Positions 38,044 to 48,900 of a DNA stretch of 64,000 bases are shown piece by piece. The stretch's first letter is position 1. Each line of letters begins with the position of its first letter. Origin of the DNA: Rhabdornis inornatus (lineage: Eukaryota; Chordata; Aves; Passeriformes; Rhabdornithidae); NCBI GenBank assembly GCA_013397075.1, contig VWZS01002843.1:265501-329500 (forward strand). Direction: 5' to 3'. Under the pieces are notes generated by a model. That model was not told where the DNA came from, did not search any database, and was given only the letters and a program-made list of their open reading frames with translations. The position numbers and the translations under genes were made by a program.

Positions 38044-41000
38044 TTCAAATATTTCTGTCTGAAATCAACTTTTTCTGGCACATGGCAATCCAGTATTTTC
38101 CAGTTCTTTGCTCACAACACTAGAGCTGACCTACACAGCACAACTAAGTCTATGCCAAAAATGCCACTATACCTATTTCTAACTAAATCAATACTGTACA
38201 AGTCACTTTGTGAGAAAAGACATCGTGTTCCCCAGCCACTGGTGAATTTCAGTTGCATTCAGACCACTATCTATGACTTAAAAGCCTTCAGTACATAATT
38301 GTTCACAACAAAGCTGGGCATTGAGAGGAATAACTAAACATAATTCAGAGCAAGAGTGGCAATCCAATCTCATTCAAAACTCTGTTTCCTCTCAACCATA
38401 AATAGAGTGGAAGAAAAAAGAAGGCTGAGCACCTGGGAAGTGCTGCCTGTGGTTGAGTTGTGCTATGCATGTAAACTGGTGATTTGGGTGAACATTAAAG
38501 TTAACAGCAACTCAGATGAAAACTTGTTTTAAAGGTGTCTAAAATCTCTGGTGCACATCCAAATTATAAAGGGCAAAGTTAGTACACAAATTACTTGCGT
38601 TTACAAGTGGCACAGTGTATTCTGTTCTCCAAATGAAAAATTCTCAGCACTTGGGATTCTGAGCAAGCTGTTAACTTATTTTTTACCCTAATTAAGTGCA
38701 CACCATACCTCACTTTTTCTCAGTCCAGCATGGACTGACAGAACTTCTGCAGACAGATTGCTACACTTACTGTACAGCATGAGCATACTCACTTTTTCTA
38801 CTGCCAAAAAAAAAAAAAAAAATTAAAAAGGAAAAAAAATAAGAGAAAGGCTAAACAGGATTATATACCCTAAATATAAATTTCTACTGTAGAGTAATCA
38901 GATATGTTCTGCCTAATTCTTGGGGCTCCCTTTTGTGGACCACAAGATCTTCCCTTTTGTGCCCCAGGGTTTGTAAGTAGCAAAGCTGTGTTCTCCATTC
39001 CTCTCTGAGTCTTCTGAAATACATCCTTGGACTGAGGAGAATTAAGAAGACCGTACAAAGACAGTGGCCAATCAATCGATGGTAAAAAAGAAGAAAAGAA
39101 AAAAAAAAGGTTGGAAACATCTTAGTTCCTCAACAACTTTAAAAATGTATCACTTTATTACTGTACATTTTAGTCTTAGATTTTTCAGGAAGGCTATTTA
39201 ATTATTTCAGAAAAGTAAAGAGATTAGTAAAATTATTGGCAAAGCAGGAACAAGATTCAATGTAAGGCAGGGTAAGAACATTGTAAGTATTTTATCAACA
39301 TTTTTCATGTATTTCTTTCTCTAAGTAACCATACAGATATTCAATGCCTGGAAGGAAACAAACAGAAATCTGTGTAGGAACCAAAATTGCTACAAGTTGA
39401 ATAAGTGTTGGGTAACTGCTTTGCTGAGAGTAGAATTTGGGCATTTAAGAGTATCTTTTTTAAAGATATTACAGGCTTGAGAAAAACATGGCAACACATA
39501 TCTACCTTAGAGGTCCTAGGCACATATCTACTATCTCTGAATTTTGAGCACTGTAATCTAACATTACGATTATTTAGACAGGATCAACTGTTCTGTTAGT
39601 GATGTTACACTGTTACTTACACAGTAGAAAGAAATTTTCTATTTTACTTAAAGGCCTGGAAAAGTATCGGCTCACCAAGGAGTCATGAAGTATTATTTCA
39701 GGATACATGGAGAAACTGCTGCTGAGATAAATATAGGAATATATTATCCACTACTAAGGCATTTGTAGTGATTTCAGAGACAAAAGAGATAATCAAAAGT
39801 TCATTCAGATGTGGGACATCTAAAAATCATAGCATTAATTAGCAACAATCCATACAGTTTTTTGTTAAAGCAATTGTCTGTAAACCCTGTTCCTTTAACC
39901 AGCCATGTCTGTGGTGACAGACCATTCACTGATAAAACCAGTTTCTGCTGAAATTTTTCCATATCAGATAATCTGAAACAACAAAAAAATTTCATGCCTT
40001 CTATAATTTTCTATAAGGAGATGACTCCTGTTTCAGTTTGCAGCTTTGGGACTACTGTATACAGAGAAATAGTTGTTTGTTTGGGTGGTTTTTACTAATT
40101 TATTCTCATTTTGAGGTCTAAAAGCAACATTTCCCTGATGTTCATTCTAATAACTATGATAAACATCCCTTTTTGATTGTGAATAGATCGGAAACTGGAG
40201 CAATTTTAAGGGGAAGGAGAGTGCACAAAGGTAATAAGTCAGATGTATCAATGGGTTTGCTGGTAATGTCATAATGTCACCAGACAGAGATGCTCTCAAA
40301 TAGCTTCTAAGTACCCACAGGAGAAATAAAGCTTCTGTATTTGAAGCAAACTGGCACTGAATCTCTGGGAAAATGTGCACTAGAAAAAGCAAAAGGAACT
40401 CTCAGGTGATGAAACAAAAGTAATCCTGAGAGGTGAAAAAATACATGGGATTGGAACTTCTGCTTTTCACCAGCCCTTGAGCACAAATATGTGCACATGT
40501 AATGTGTATATATGTGACTGCATGCAAGAGTATGTACACAGGTATAGGTGAAGGTGACACACTTAACTCTGTTGTTGCAAAGGCTGCCAAAGGTCCTAGA
40601 TAAAGTGTGTGGGAGGAAAGTATATTATTTGGCTTAACTGAATCAAAGCACATTACTGCAACATGGCAAAACTACCATTCGTACCAGAGGCAGTGACTTT
40701 GAGCGTTTGATGTAGCTTGCTTTACAAAATGAGTTTACTTACAACTATATCTGTCTTTGACAGTATTGGAGGCCCAGTCTCAACTTGTCTTTATTGTAGA
40801 ATTAATCTTTCATACAGTGTAGTTGGATAAATCTCATGCTGTTTACTTCATTCATTTATCTTTTAAACATGTTTTGCGCAGGAACATACATGACAGGCAT
40901 TTCCGTATTACTAATATGTAAAAAAACCTTATCTCTAACCACTGATCTTTGAAAAATCATGAAAGAGTACCCTACAGCATTCTATGAAAAGACAAGGATT

Positions 41001-41590
41001 ATGCTCTAACAGGCATCCAGCCCATGCAAGCTAAGGACTGCCAGGTGACACTTCAAGAAAACTTTTGCTCCCTTCAGTTTCACGAAAGTTTCAACTCTGT
41101 TTGACCACAGGAAAACATTTCTCTTGCAAATTTACACTTGCAAAGGTCCTCTGACATCACAGCTGTAGAACTGATTATGTGGAGAGAGCTCATTGAAATA
41201 GGTTGGCTGAAGTGAAGCACAGTCCTCGTTAATTTAAAATTTGAAAAGTTTTGGCTTACTACCTGGTGATACTTGGAATGGAAAAAGCTGTCTATTACTA
41301 TTCTGATAAAAAATCCTCTTTGCCAAGTTTCCTACAAAATTATCAATGTGCTCTGATCTCTACTGCTTATCATTTATTGTACCCCAACTTTAACAATGTG
41401 ACTTGACTGTCTTTGTTTGCTGCATAAATTTCAGCCTTTCATCATTGTGTGAGTGAAATATCAAAGGCAAGGATTGATCCCTTCTTAATTTGAGTGAGCA
41501 ATGATGCCAAGGTCATGACTAGAATAAAGCATGCCATCTATCTAACTTTTTGTAAAGTATGTCTCTAGAAATCCACCCCTGGAATCAAAT
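38044..41590. other. Unique AT-rich DNA, no gene seen
   Basis: No exon or interspersed repeat recognised. An A17 run lies at 38806-38822, followed by A-rich sequence to about 38850. It could be the tail of a decayed retroposon but nothing upstream of it is recognisable. Confidence 0.5.
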
Positions 41591-41635
41591 AATTGTAGGT
41601 TATAGTGACAAAAATTGTCACTATAACCTACAATT
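41591..41635. repeat. Perfect inverted repeat, 21-bp arms, 3-base loop
   Basis: The left arm (41591-41611, starting AATTGTAGGTTATAG) and the right arm (41615-41635) are exact reverse complements separated by AAA. Pairing stops at the next base on each side (T opposite T). No transposon terminal repeat or target duplication is visible around it. Exact arms in otherwise unique DNA suggest a recent event such as a replication template switch. Transcription would give a 21-bp stem, short for a microRNA precursor. Confidence 0.95.
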
Positions 41636-42339
41636 TCTTTGCACAATTTCTGATGCACAATATCTGTACTTACCCAAGGTGAGCCCTGCTCTACGTCTTC
41701 ACTCAGCTGATGGACATTGAAAATGGAAGTATTTTTGATCCCCTATCAGTGCCAGAAATATTTGGCTAAACAGTGAACAGGAAAGAAAAAAACTGAAATG
41801 AGGCTTTGGTGGGTGAGAAATAGATGTTGGGCTCTACTTCTGAGATTGTTCTTTCCCAGAGAACAATGTGAGATAGTGCAGATGTCACAATGATCTTTTT
41901 CTTCACCGCACCATATCTGAACATCTAGAAAACATACTAAAATAAAACTATTTTGACACAGAATGTGCAGAACTTTGTTAAATATTGTTTTCAGTTTCCA
42001 GAGGTCATAGAAAATAAGGCTGGACTGTGACCTTGGAGGTGTTGCCTAGACCAGCTCTTTATTACAACACAGTTAACTGCAATTAAAACATTTTGGACAT
42101 ATGTTCAGTGGTGGTTGATCATGCTGATAAATTCTTAGGTTTGTATTGTCACTAGCTTACACCTGGTTCTGGTAAGAAAAATCAGTTGTTTTGTTAGCCT
42201 GAGAGCATTTTGTTTATTTTGTTGTTGCTGTTGTTGTCTGCATTAAGCTTTTATGTCAGAGTTATTTTTATGATTCCAAGACAAACCATAAAAGCAAAAA
42301 ACAATAACAAAGAGTAGATAGAGTCCTGTTAGATTTTTG
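41636..42339. other. Unique DNA, no gene seen
   Basis: Nothing recognised except a possible CR1 relic at 42003-42062. Confidence 0.45.
42003..42062 (-). mobile_element. Possible CR1 tail relic
   Basis: The blocks 'aggtcatagaaaataaggctgg' and 'cttggaggtgttgcctagac' resemble a decayed antisense CR1 end (TCATAGAAT, then GGAGGTCATCTAGTCC). It is short and uncertain. Confidence 0.3.
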
Positions 42340-42655
42340 CCTTTTTATTTTTTCCTTTCCTTTTGTTTTGAAACGTTTTTAGCGCAATTATCAAAAACCA
42401 TTAGATGGGCTCGGTTTAGTGAATGCACCACAGAAGGGAAAATCAGTTCTGTGGGGAACTGGTGTTCCATCTCTGGAAAAGGGCTTGCTGTCAACAACTT
42501 CCTATCCATCACAGAGAGAGCGACGCTGATCATGCAATTAACACTGCAAATGAACCAGCAAGCAATCAGTCAGGGATATCTCTCCAAAACATACAATATG
42601 CACTGAGGACACCTCTGCAGAGAAAAATCATTGAGCTGTAATGTTCGGTCAGGAA
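42340..42655. other. CpG-retaining candidate conserved segment
   Basis: About 315 bp of non-repetitive DNA that keeps six or seven CpGs (at about 42374, 42382, 42410, 42521, 42524 and 42646) although CpG is rare in the rest of the window. A plus-strand frame (42337-42606, 89 codons) and two others overlap it, without known motifs. It could be a conserved enhancer-like element or an unrecognised exon of a non-coding RNA. Confidence 0.3.
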
Positions 42656-45600
42656 ATGCATTAATTCATGTGGATATGAGCTTTGTCTCTATATGTATGG
42701 AGATTTAGTGGTAGCAGGATCACACACCTTGTTCTCTCAGACTTGATATGCAGTGCCAGATGGTACATGCACATTCCAACATGATTAATAGGTTCCCATA
42801 AAATGATCAAACCACATATTTTCCACATAACTTGTTGAGGTATCAACGCAATTCCCCTGGGAAATTGTTCTTACCAGTCTCTGCAGTTCCCAGTGAAATA
42901 TTAGGAATAATAATAATAAAAATTCTGTTAGCTATAGGTACTGTTTTCAAGTCTTTAAAACCTTTAACCAAAAGAGCAGTTGGTGACAATGGAAAGACTC
43001 CACAAAACAGAAAATCTCTGAACATTGTTCTCTGCAGGAATTTGTCCATATATATCTCTATATATCTTTATTCTGGTTGTTGGAAGAATGAAAAAAATTT
43101 CAAGTCAGCCTCAAACCTTCCAAATCAGAATACTCTGTGATACTGTGGCAACAAAGCAAACAAATAAATAAAACATTTAAGATCGAATAAACTTTTGTGT
43201 GTCATCTGTGCTTTAATCTCTTCATTCTCTTCAGACATTTTCAATAAAGAATTGCACTCACAGAGAGGTGACATAATAAAATACTTGAAAAACTTCTTTC
43301 AGGAGAACAGAAAAAGTGGGAAATGGGTCTCCTGTCTCAGCAAAAAGGATAGTATATTCTGCTACCAGTGAAAAGCAGACAGAGCAGCAGCATTCCTTGA
43401 ATTTTTCAGAATTGTATCCTTATTCCTGAACATTTATATTTTGCTATGTTTATTCTTAATCCTAAGTTAATGTGTGTTTTTGACCAGAAAAAGAAATAAA
43501 GAATGTTCAGTAGATTAAAAAAAAATCTATATCCTGTTTGGGGCTCACTCTTCTAATCCAATAGTATAAAAATTACTTTAGAAATTGTTTTTAGGGCACA
43601 ATTTCTGTTGAAAGACAGCTTTATTAATTATACTAAAGAATATTTTAATTTTAAAAAATCAAACACATCCAGTTTCAGATGGTAATGTTTTGGTTTTCTC
43701 TATCATGTGCTCTGGTTTTGATTTAGGCTGGTTCTCATCCTACTTAAAACAAGTAAGGCATGAAGAATGCATTTTCTCTATTGATTTTGTGCTTTTTGTG
43801 TTTTTGAATCTTTACAGTTCTTGAGGCCTTCAAGAAGTTTCCAGTATTTCATTTCAGAGTTTCTATGTTTCAAATAACATTTTTTGCTATTAGTAATTAA
43901 TCCTAAATTATAATTTGCTTAGATACATAAATTCCCACTTATTACTTTATATTTATTAAAAGGAGGTAGTATCTCTGGTCAAAATGGAATTTCCTGGCAC
44001 TTTCTGCTCTGTGACATCCCTTTCACACCAAACACATAACCTGGAACCACCTACACTTTTTTCACAGGTGCACCACCCCCTTAATTGACCATAACTCCAG
44101 CTTTCTCCTGCAGGGGAGGTGAGAACTCCCAGAACACTGCTGAGCAACATCTCTTTCTGCTTCTCTCCTCTCCTGCAGTAATGGTCCACTGTCACAAGTG
44201 AGCCATCTATTTAGTAAAAACACTTCTTACAAAGTACCAAATTACTTCAGCAAAAAAGGGCAATTTAAAATCTTCAAGAAGGTCAACTGGAGGAGCTTTC
44301 TTCTGTTGGGGTGCTGTCCTTTCTTAGGTTCCCCTCCCTTGCACGAGGGCCAATTGTTGGCTGACTCCTCTCCTAGGAAAAGCTGCAGGGTATCTTCTCT
44401 ATCATCTTGTTCCCAGCCAGCAGAACAGCTGAGTCCTGTGGCTTGGACTTTTGCCACTGCTCTGCAATTGCCTCCCTGAAGTTTGTTGTGTGGTTTCTTA
44501 TCTATACTGCTTTCAGGCTTGTTTTTCCCACTGCAGCCTATTAAGTCAGACCGCATTTCACTCCAGAAAGTTTATAAACCAATACACTGTTCACTTCTCT
44601 GAAAAGGTCAAGAGCAGGCTTTCTATGACTAGTACTGTTCAGTATTCTTGTATGGTGGCATATCATCTGAGTCTGTTGTATGTAGACAAACAGCTACAGA
44701 CTAAACTTCAGCAGTTTTAGTATTTAATAATATTTAATGGTTGCTTGAAATAATTATTTACGACATTTAAACTGATTTCATTATTATTTTTATAAACATC
44801 AAAAATAAATGTTAAGCACTGAGACATCTTTTTGTTTAAGGAGAGAAGATAAACACTGATGAAACAATCTCTAGCAAAATGTTGCCAAATTAGAAGACTT
44901 GTTTTCATCTTTAAAAGTTATAAATAAATAATGAAAAAAATCCTTAAATAGCTGGTACTTTTGTAGATAAAAATATTTTGTGTGGTGGACTAGATAAAAG
45001 GCAGATGTCTTCATAATTCTTTTGATAATGATAAATTTTATCAATGTACCATTGGCAATATAAAACTGCTGTCAGAATTAAAGCCAAGTGTCTTCACCTC
45101 TTACAGATCTAATCGCTTCACAATTAAAACTGTTGATACACTAAGCTTTGTTTCTTTGTTTGCTTTTACATATTTATTTTCAGGATGCTCTCTCATTCTA
45201 ATATAATTTTACTCAGTTTTAGGGTTCAGTGAACACATTTTCTTTGCACAGCACTGTGCAGCAACGCTTTTCTTTCTTTTCCTAAATGATGTGACTCAGT
45301 TTCCCAGATCAGTGGGAAGACTGTATACGGTGAAGACTGTAGTGGAATTTTTCTTCTCTTTTTTTTTATTTTTCTTTTTAATTTGGATTGCTTCTGAATT
45401 TTTTGTAATGTTTCTGCTTTTTTAGAAAAAGATCAATAGTACAGTAATATGAGGCAGATGGCTTTGCTGCTTCTCAAGGTACACCACTTCTTCAAACCAA
45501 GAAGAGGCAGGGAAAGACTCAAACTCCAAGTCTCTGATCACTCTAACTCTTAGTTTGCTCCCCTGGATCTTGCTTTGGTTCAGAGAATGGTTCACTCACT

Positions 45601-46560
45601 CCGAAGTTTAGAAGATTAATAAGAAGTTTCTCCAAGGCTGCACTTGTTTTCACTCCCTCCATCTTACACAGCCTCCCCAGCCTGCCTCTGAAGGCTTTGG
45701 TGAGCCTACCTGTCTTCTTTTCTGAGGGGAGCAGATCCATCCTGTCTGAATTCAGTAGCACTGAGCAATGCCTATGCCTCATTTGCTGTCACTGCACAGA
45801 AATGCTCTCAGGGTTAAGGCTGCAGCCATCCTGGTTTGCTCTTCTAATGCTTCACTTGACACCAGTAGCTGGAAGGGCTGTTTATACAACCCTGACTTGC
45901 AAATATTTACTTTATAAAGATTATTAATGACCATTGACAATGCAGTCAATATGACTATTTGCAGAAATGAGTGCTCTTCAGCAACAGCTACACAGAATTA
46001 CAGCCACAGATCTGAAAACAGCTCCCATACATTGCTGGACAAAAGGTAAAGGTCCTTGAAATCATCATGACAAGTGCAATTTTAGTGACAGTGTAGGAAA
46101 GCAATCAAAAATATTGCAAATTCTAATCAAATGCTAATGAAAACTATCCTGTGAGGACATTCTCAGGTAATAACATTTGAATATAAAATCTTGGCTGAGC
46201 TTGTACGAAAAACTGAGCAAAACTTTCTATTTTTCAAAGCAAATCTCTCCAAGTTACATGATTAATTCACCTAGTCATAGTGCAAAATCCATTCTAGAAA
46301 ACTGTGATTGCAGGTTTTTGCCCGCTAAAACATTGGTGCTTGCCACAGTAATAAGCCAAAACATGATTAATGACTTCTTCTTTCCTATGAATTTAATCTC
46401 TTTTGTGCTCTTTGTTCAAAAGGAAAAAAATTCAAGGGTTTATATCCGTAGTTTTGGCAAACTCATTGCAGTGCAGATGCCAGCAAAAGACACTTCCTTT
46501 TCTTTACTCGCCTTCAGCACTGTCACTGAAAGATAGTCTGATGAAATTCTGAATCATTGC
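42656..46560. other. Unique DNA, no gene seen
   Basis: About 3.9 kb. There is somewhat GC-richer DNA at about 43960-44560 and 45460-45900 with frames of 79-104 codons on both strands, none recognised. No splice-flanked exon stands out. Confidence 0.45.
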
Positions 46561-46618
46561 TATAAATGAATGTCAAGATTTTTCTCTCCTATAAATGAAT
46601 GTCAAGATTTTTCTCTCC
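46561..46618. repeat. Perfect 29-bp tandem duplication
   Basis: Two identical adjacent 29-base units (46561-46589 and 46590-46618), each starting TATAAATGAATGTCAAG and ending TCTCTCC. With no differences and no microsatellite character, this looks like a recent duplication. Confidence 0.97.
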
Positions 46619-47267
46619 ATGCATAAAACAAGTTATCAATTTTCCAAAATATTTCCCTTATAATATTTTGAATATTTAGAGAAAAACATATTAATATTTG
46701 CTTTGGTCAGTTGCCCTAATTTCTGAAAAATATCTGTGTTTCAGAGTTTATTCCAAATACTGAATATGCAGGATAAATCTTCTAACATCAGTATAGCCCT
46801 TACATTTCAAGACTGCAAGTAGATACATTCCCTTTGTGGGAAGACACCCCATGGGCCACAAAAGTTTTCAATTTTTCCCCCTCTGAGGAAAATGCAGAAA
46901 ATTTTGATTAGAGGTGATGCAATAGCACACTTGTGAGGAATAGGGCATTATTATGGAATAGTGAAAATTTTTATTACCCGTAGAGAGAAGTTTTTCAAAA
47001 GGTATATTCTTCATTCAGCATTCTGAATGGGGAGCCGGATTTTATGTGAAGCACTGACAGAAAAAATATCTCCCAACAGCTGTGAGACAAAAGTTAGAAC
47101 TAGTTCAAACATGAGCAGCAAACAAAACTTGCCAACTTGGTACCTTATCACTTTACTACATTATCTTTTATACACATCATTATATAGTATGCATTTCCAT
47201 TTCTGTTCAGCCCAGTTTCTCTGCTGCAGCAAGATTTTAAATACAAAGAAAGGACAGAACTGCTAAT
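46619..47267. other. Unique DNA, no gene seen
   Basis: Nothing recognised. Confidence 0.5.
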
Positions 47268-47402
47268 GATCACAGAATATTCTGAGCTGGAAGGGACCCA
47301 CAAGGATCACTGGGTCCAACTCTAAAGTGTACACCTTATAAGGGATAGTACCCCCAACCTTGGCTTTATTAGCACCATGCTCTGACCAACTAAGCTAATC
47401 TT
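47268..47402 (-). mobile_element. tRNA-Ile-headed SINE with CR1-like tail
   Basis: Read on the minus strand from 47402 down, the first about 62 bases follow a tRNA-Ile gene: a TTAGCTTAGTTGGTCAGAGC segment (D-arm and polymerase III A-box region), an anticodon loop CTAATAA with anticodon AAT (complement of 47368-47370), the AAGCCAAGG stretch, then a decayed T-arm/B-box (GGGGGTACTATCC where GGGTTCGATCC is expected). The remaining bases are a CR1-type tail (GTTGGACCCAGTGATCC, then TGGGTCCCTTCCAGCTC, ending in TGTGAT). This is the structure of the zebra finch SINE that combines tRNA-Ile with a CR1 3' end, which would let it use CR1 reverse transcriptase. The acceptor stem is lost, so it is not a working tRNA gene. 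Confidence 0.88.
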
Positions 47403-48324
47403 AAATTTTGTAGAGCCTCCATTTAGATTAGGGATAGGAGATGTATTGTAACATTCTGTACTCAGAAAAATTTTTGCATTTTAAAGTGGTCCTGCTAGCA
47501 AGAAATAACATGGCGTAATCAATTTGCATATTTTAACACTGATGTACTATGACTTGCTATGATATATTAGTCTGCCCTTTAAAAATATTTTTAATATAGC
47601 TTTTAGTATTTCAGGCTTTTAATTTTTTTTAATGTGTCACTTATAGAAGTATTATTGAACCTAAGGCTTCTTTATACTAAGCAGAGACAGAGCTTTACAC
47701 ACGCCTGAGTTGTGCCTCTGAAGTCCGACTTCTGTTCTGAAAACCTTTATTCATGCAGAAACTACTAAGTGGTTTTATTTCCTTTTTTTTTTCCCTTTAA
47801 AATGAAGAAAGGAGCCAGCCTGATTAGATGACCATAACAGTTTAATAAGCACATAAAACAGCCTGTCTAATATTATCTCTTCTTATTCCATGAATTATGA
47901 GTGTTAGGACAAAAAATACTCGGTGAGATTTCCTTTATTTAGTGTTAACATCTTTAGGAGATGTCGTCTACTGCAACCAGTTACCGCATTTGTAAGATGC
48001 AATGCTGAGTTATGAAACACATAAAGAAAGAGAGTGACTCCAGCTTGCTGAGGGCAAGGCTGGCAGCTGAGCTCTCTGCCTGGGAAGGGTAGATCTGAAT
48101 AACCTCAGGAGCAATAAAGTGGATGCCACCTCAAGTCAGTGATCCAAACATCACGATGATGAACTGGTGGTAAAGCCAACTAGCCACCGCTCCCATCAGC
48201 ACACAGATGCTCTTCAAACACCTGATTTTGTGTTTGACAGGCAAACAGGGCCTGTGTTGTGTTTGTGCAGTGACTGAGGTTGTTCAGAAACATTGCATAA
48301 ACTTTGCAACCAGGAAAAGCAGAA
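47403..48324. other. Unique DNA, no gene seen
   Basis: Nothing assigned. A region of mixed GC content at about 48040-48320 precedes the CR1 and may include unrecognised repeat sequence. Confidence 0.4.
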
Positions 48325-48900
48325 AACTGCCTGGGCTGCAGACCTTGCCATGCACAGGAGTAGAATTGCTAAGGTGCAAGGAAAATGGTGATGTGTGACA
48401 CCAACGTGGCTTCACTAAGAGCAAATTGTGCTTGGAGGATTTGATGGTTGCCTAAAACTGGAGTATTGCATTGGTGGAAAAGAGAACACCTCTCCTATAG
48501 AGACAGACTGAGAGACTTGGGGTTATTCAGCCTGGAGAAAAGAAGGCTCTGTGGACACCTTCTATTGACCTTCCAGTACCTTAAAGGGGCCTACAAGAGA
48601 CTGGAGAGCGACTTTTTGCAAGGTATGTAGTGATAGGACAATGGGGAGCAGGTTTAAACTAAAAGAGAGTAAGTTTAGATTGGACATTCTTCGCTATGAG
48701 GTGGTGAGGCACTGGCACAGGTTTCCCAGAGAAGCTGTGGATGGCCCATGGAGTCCATGTGGAGTGTCCAGGACAGACTTGATGGGGCTTTGAGAAACAT
48801 GGTCTATTGGAAGGTGTCCCTCACCATGGCAGGAGTTTGGAATTAGACAATCTTTAAAGTCCCTTCCAACCCAAACCATTCAGTGAATCTGCAATTCTAT
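48325..48900 (+). mobile_element. CR1 LINE with large internal deletion
   Basis: Two distant parts of one CR1 are joined. Positions 48325-48455 match the reverse-transcriptase start: 'gctaaggtgcaaggaaaatgg' and 'gtggcttcactaagagcaaat', the latter coding RGFTKSKLC, equivalent to the family's HGFTKGKSC. From about 48456 the sequence is the ORF2 end and 3' tail: LSYRDRLRDLGLFSLEKRRL, then 'gataggacaatgggg', 'ctggcacaggtttcccagag' and a decayed GAATCTGCAATTCTAT end. In a full element the first block lies well over a kilobase upstream of the second, so roughly 1.4 kb is missing. Both are in the same orientation. Confidence 0.85.

Noticed and set aside
38806..38850. A17 run as the tail of a processed pseudogene
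   Set aside because: No gene-like or retroposon-like sequence upstream and no target-site duplication that I could see.
47340..47402. Functional tRNA-Ile gene
   Set aside because: The acceptor stem is missing, the T-arm/B box is decayed and the sequence continues into a CR1-like tail, so it is the head of a SINE.
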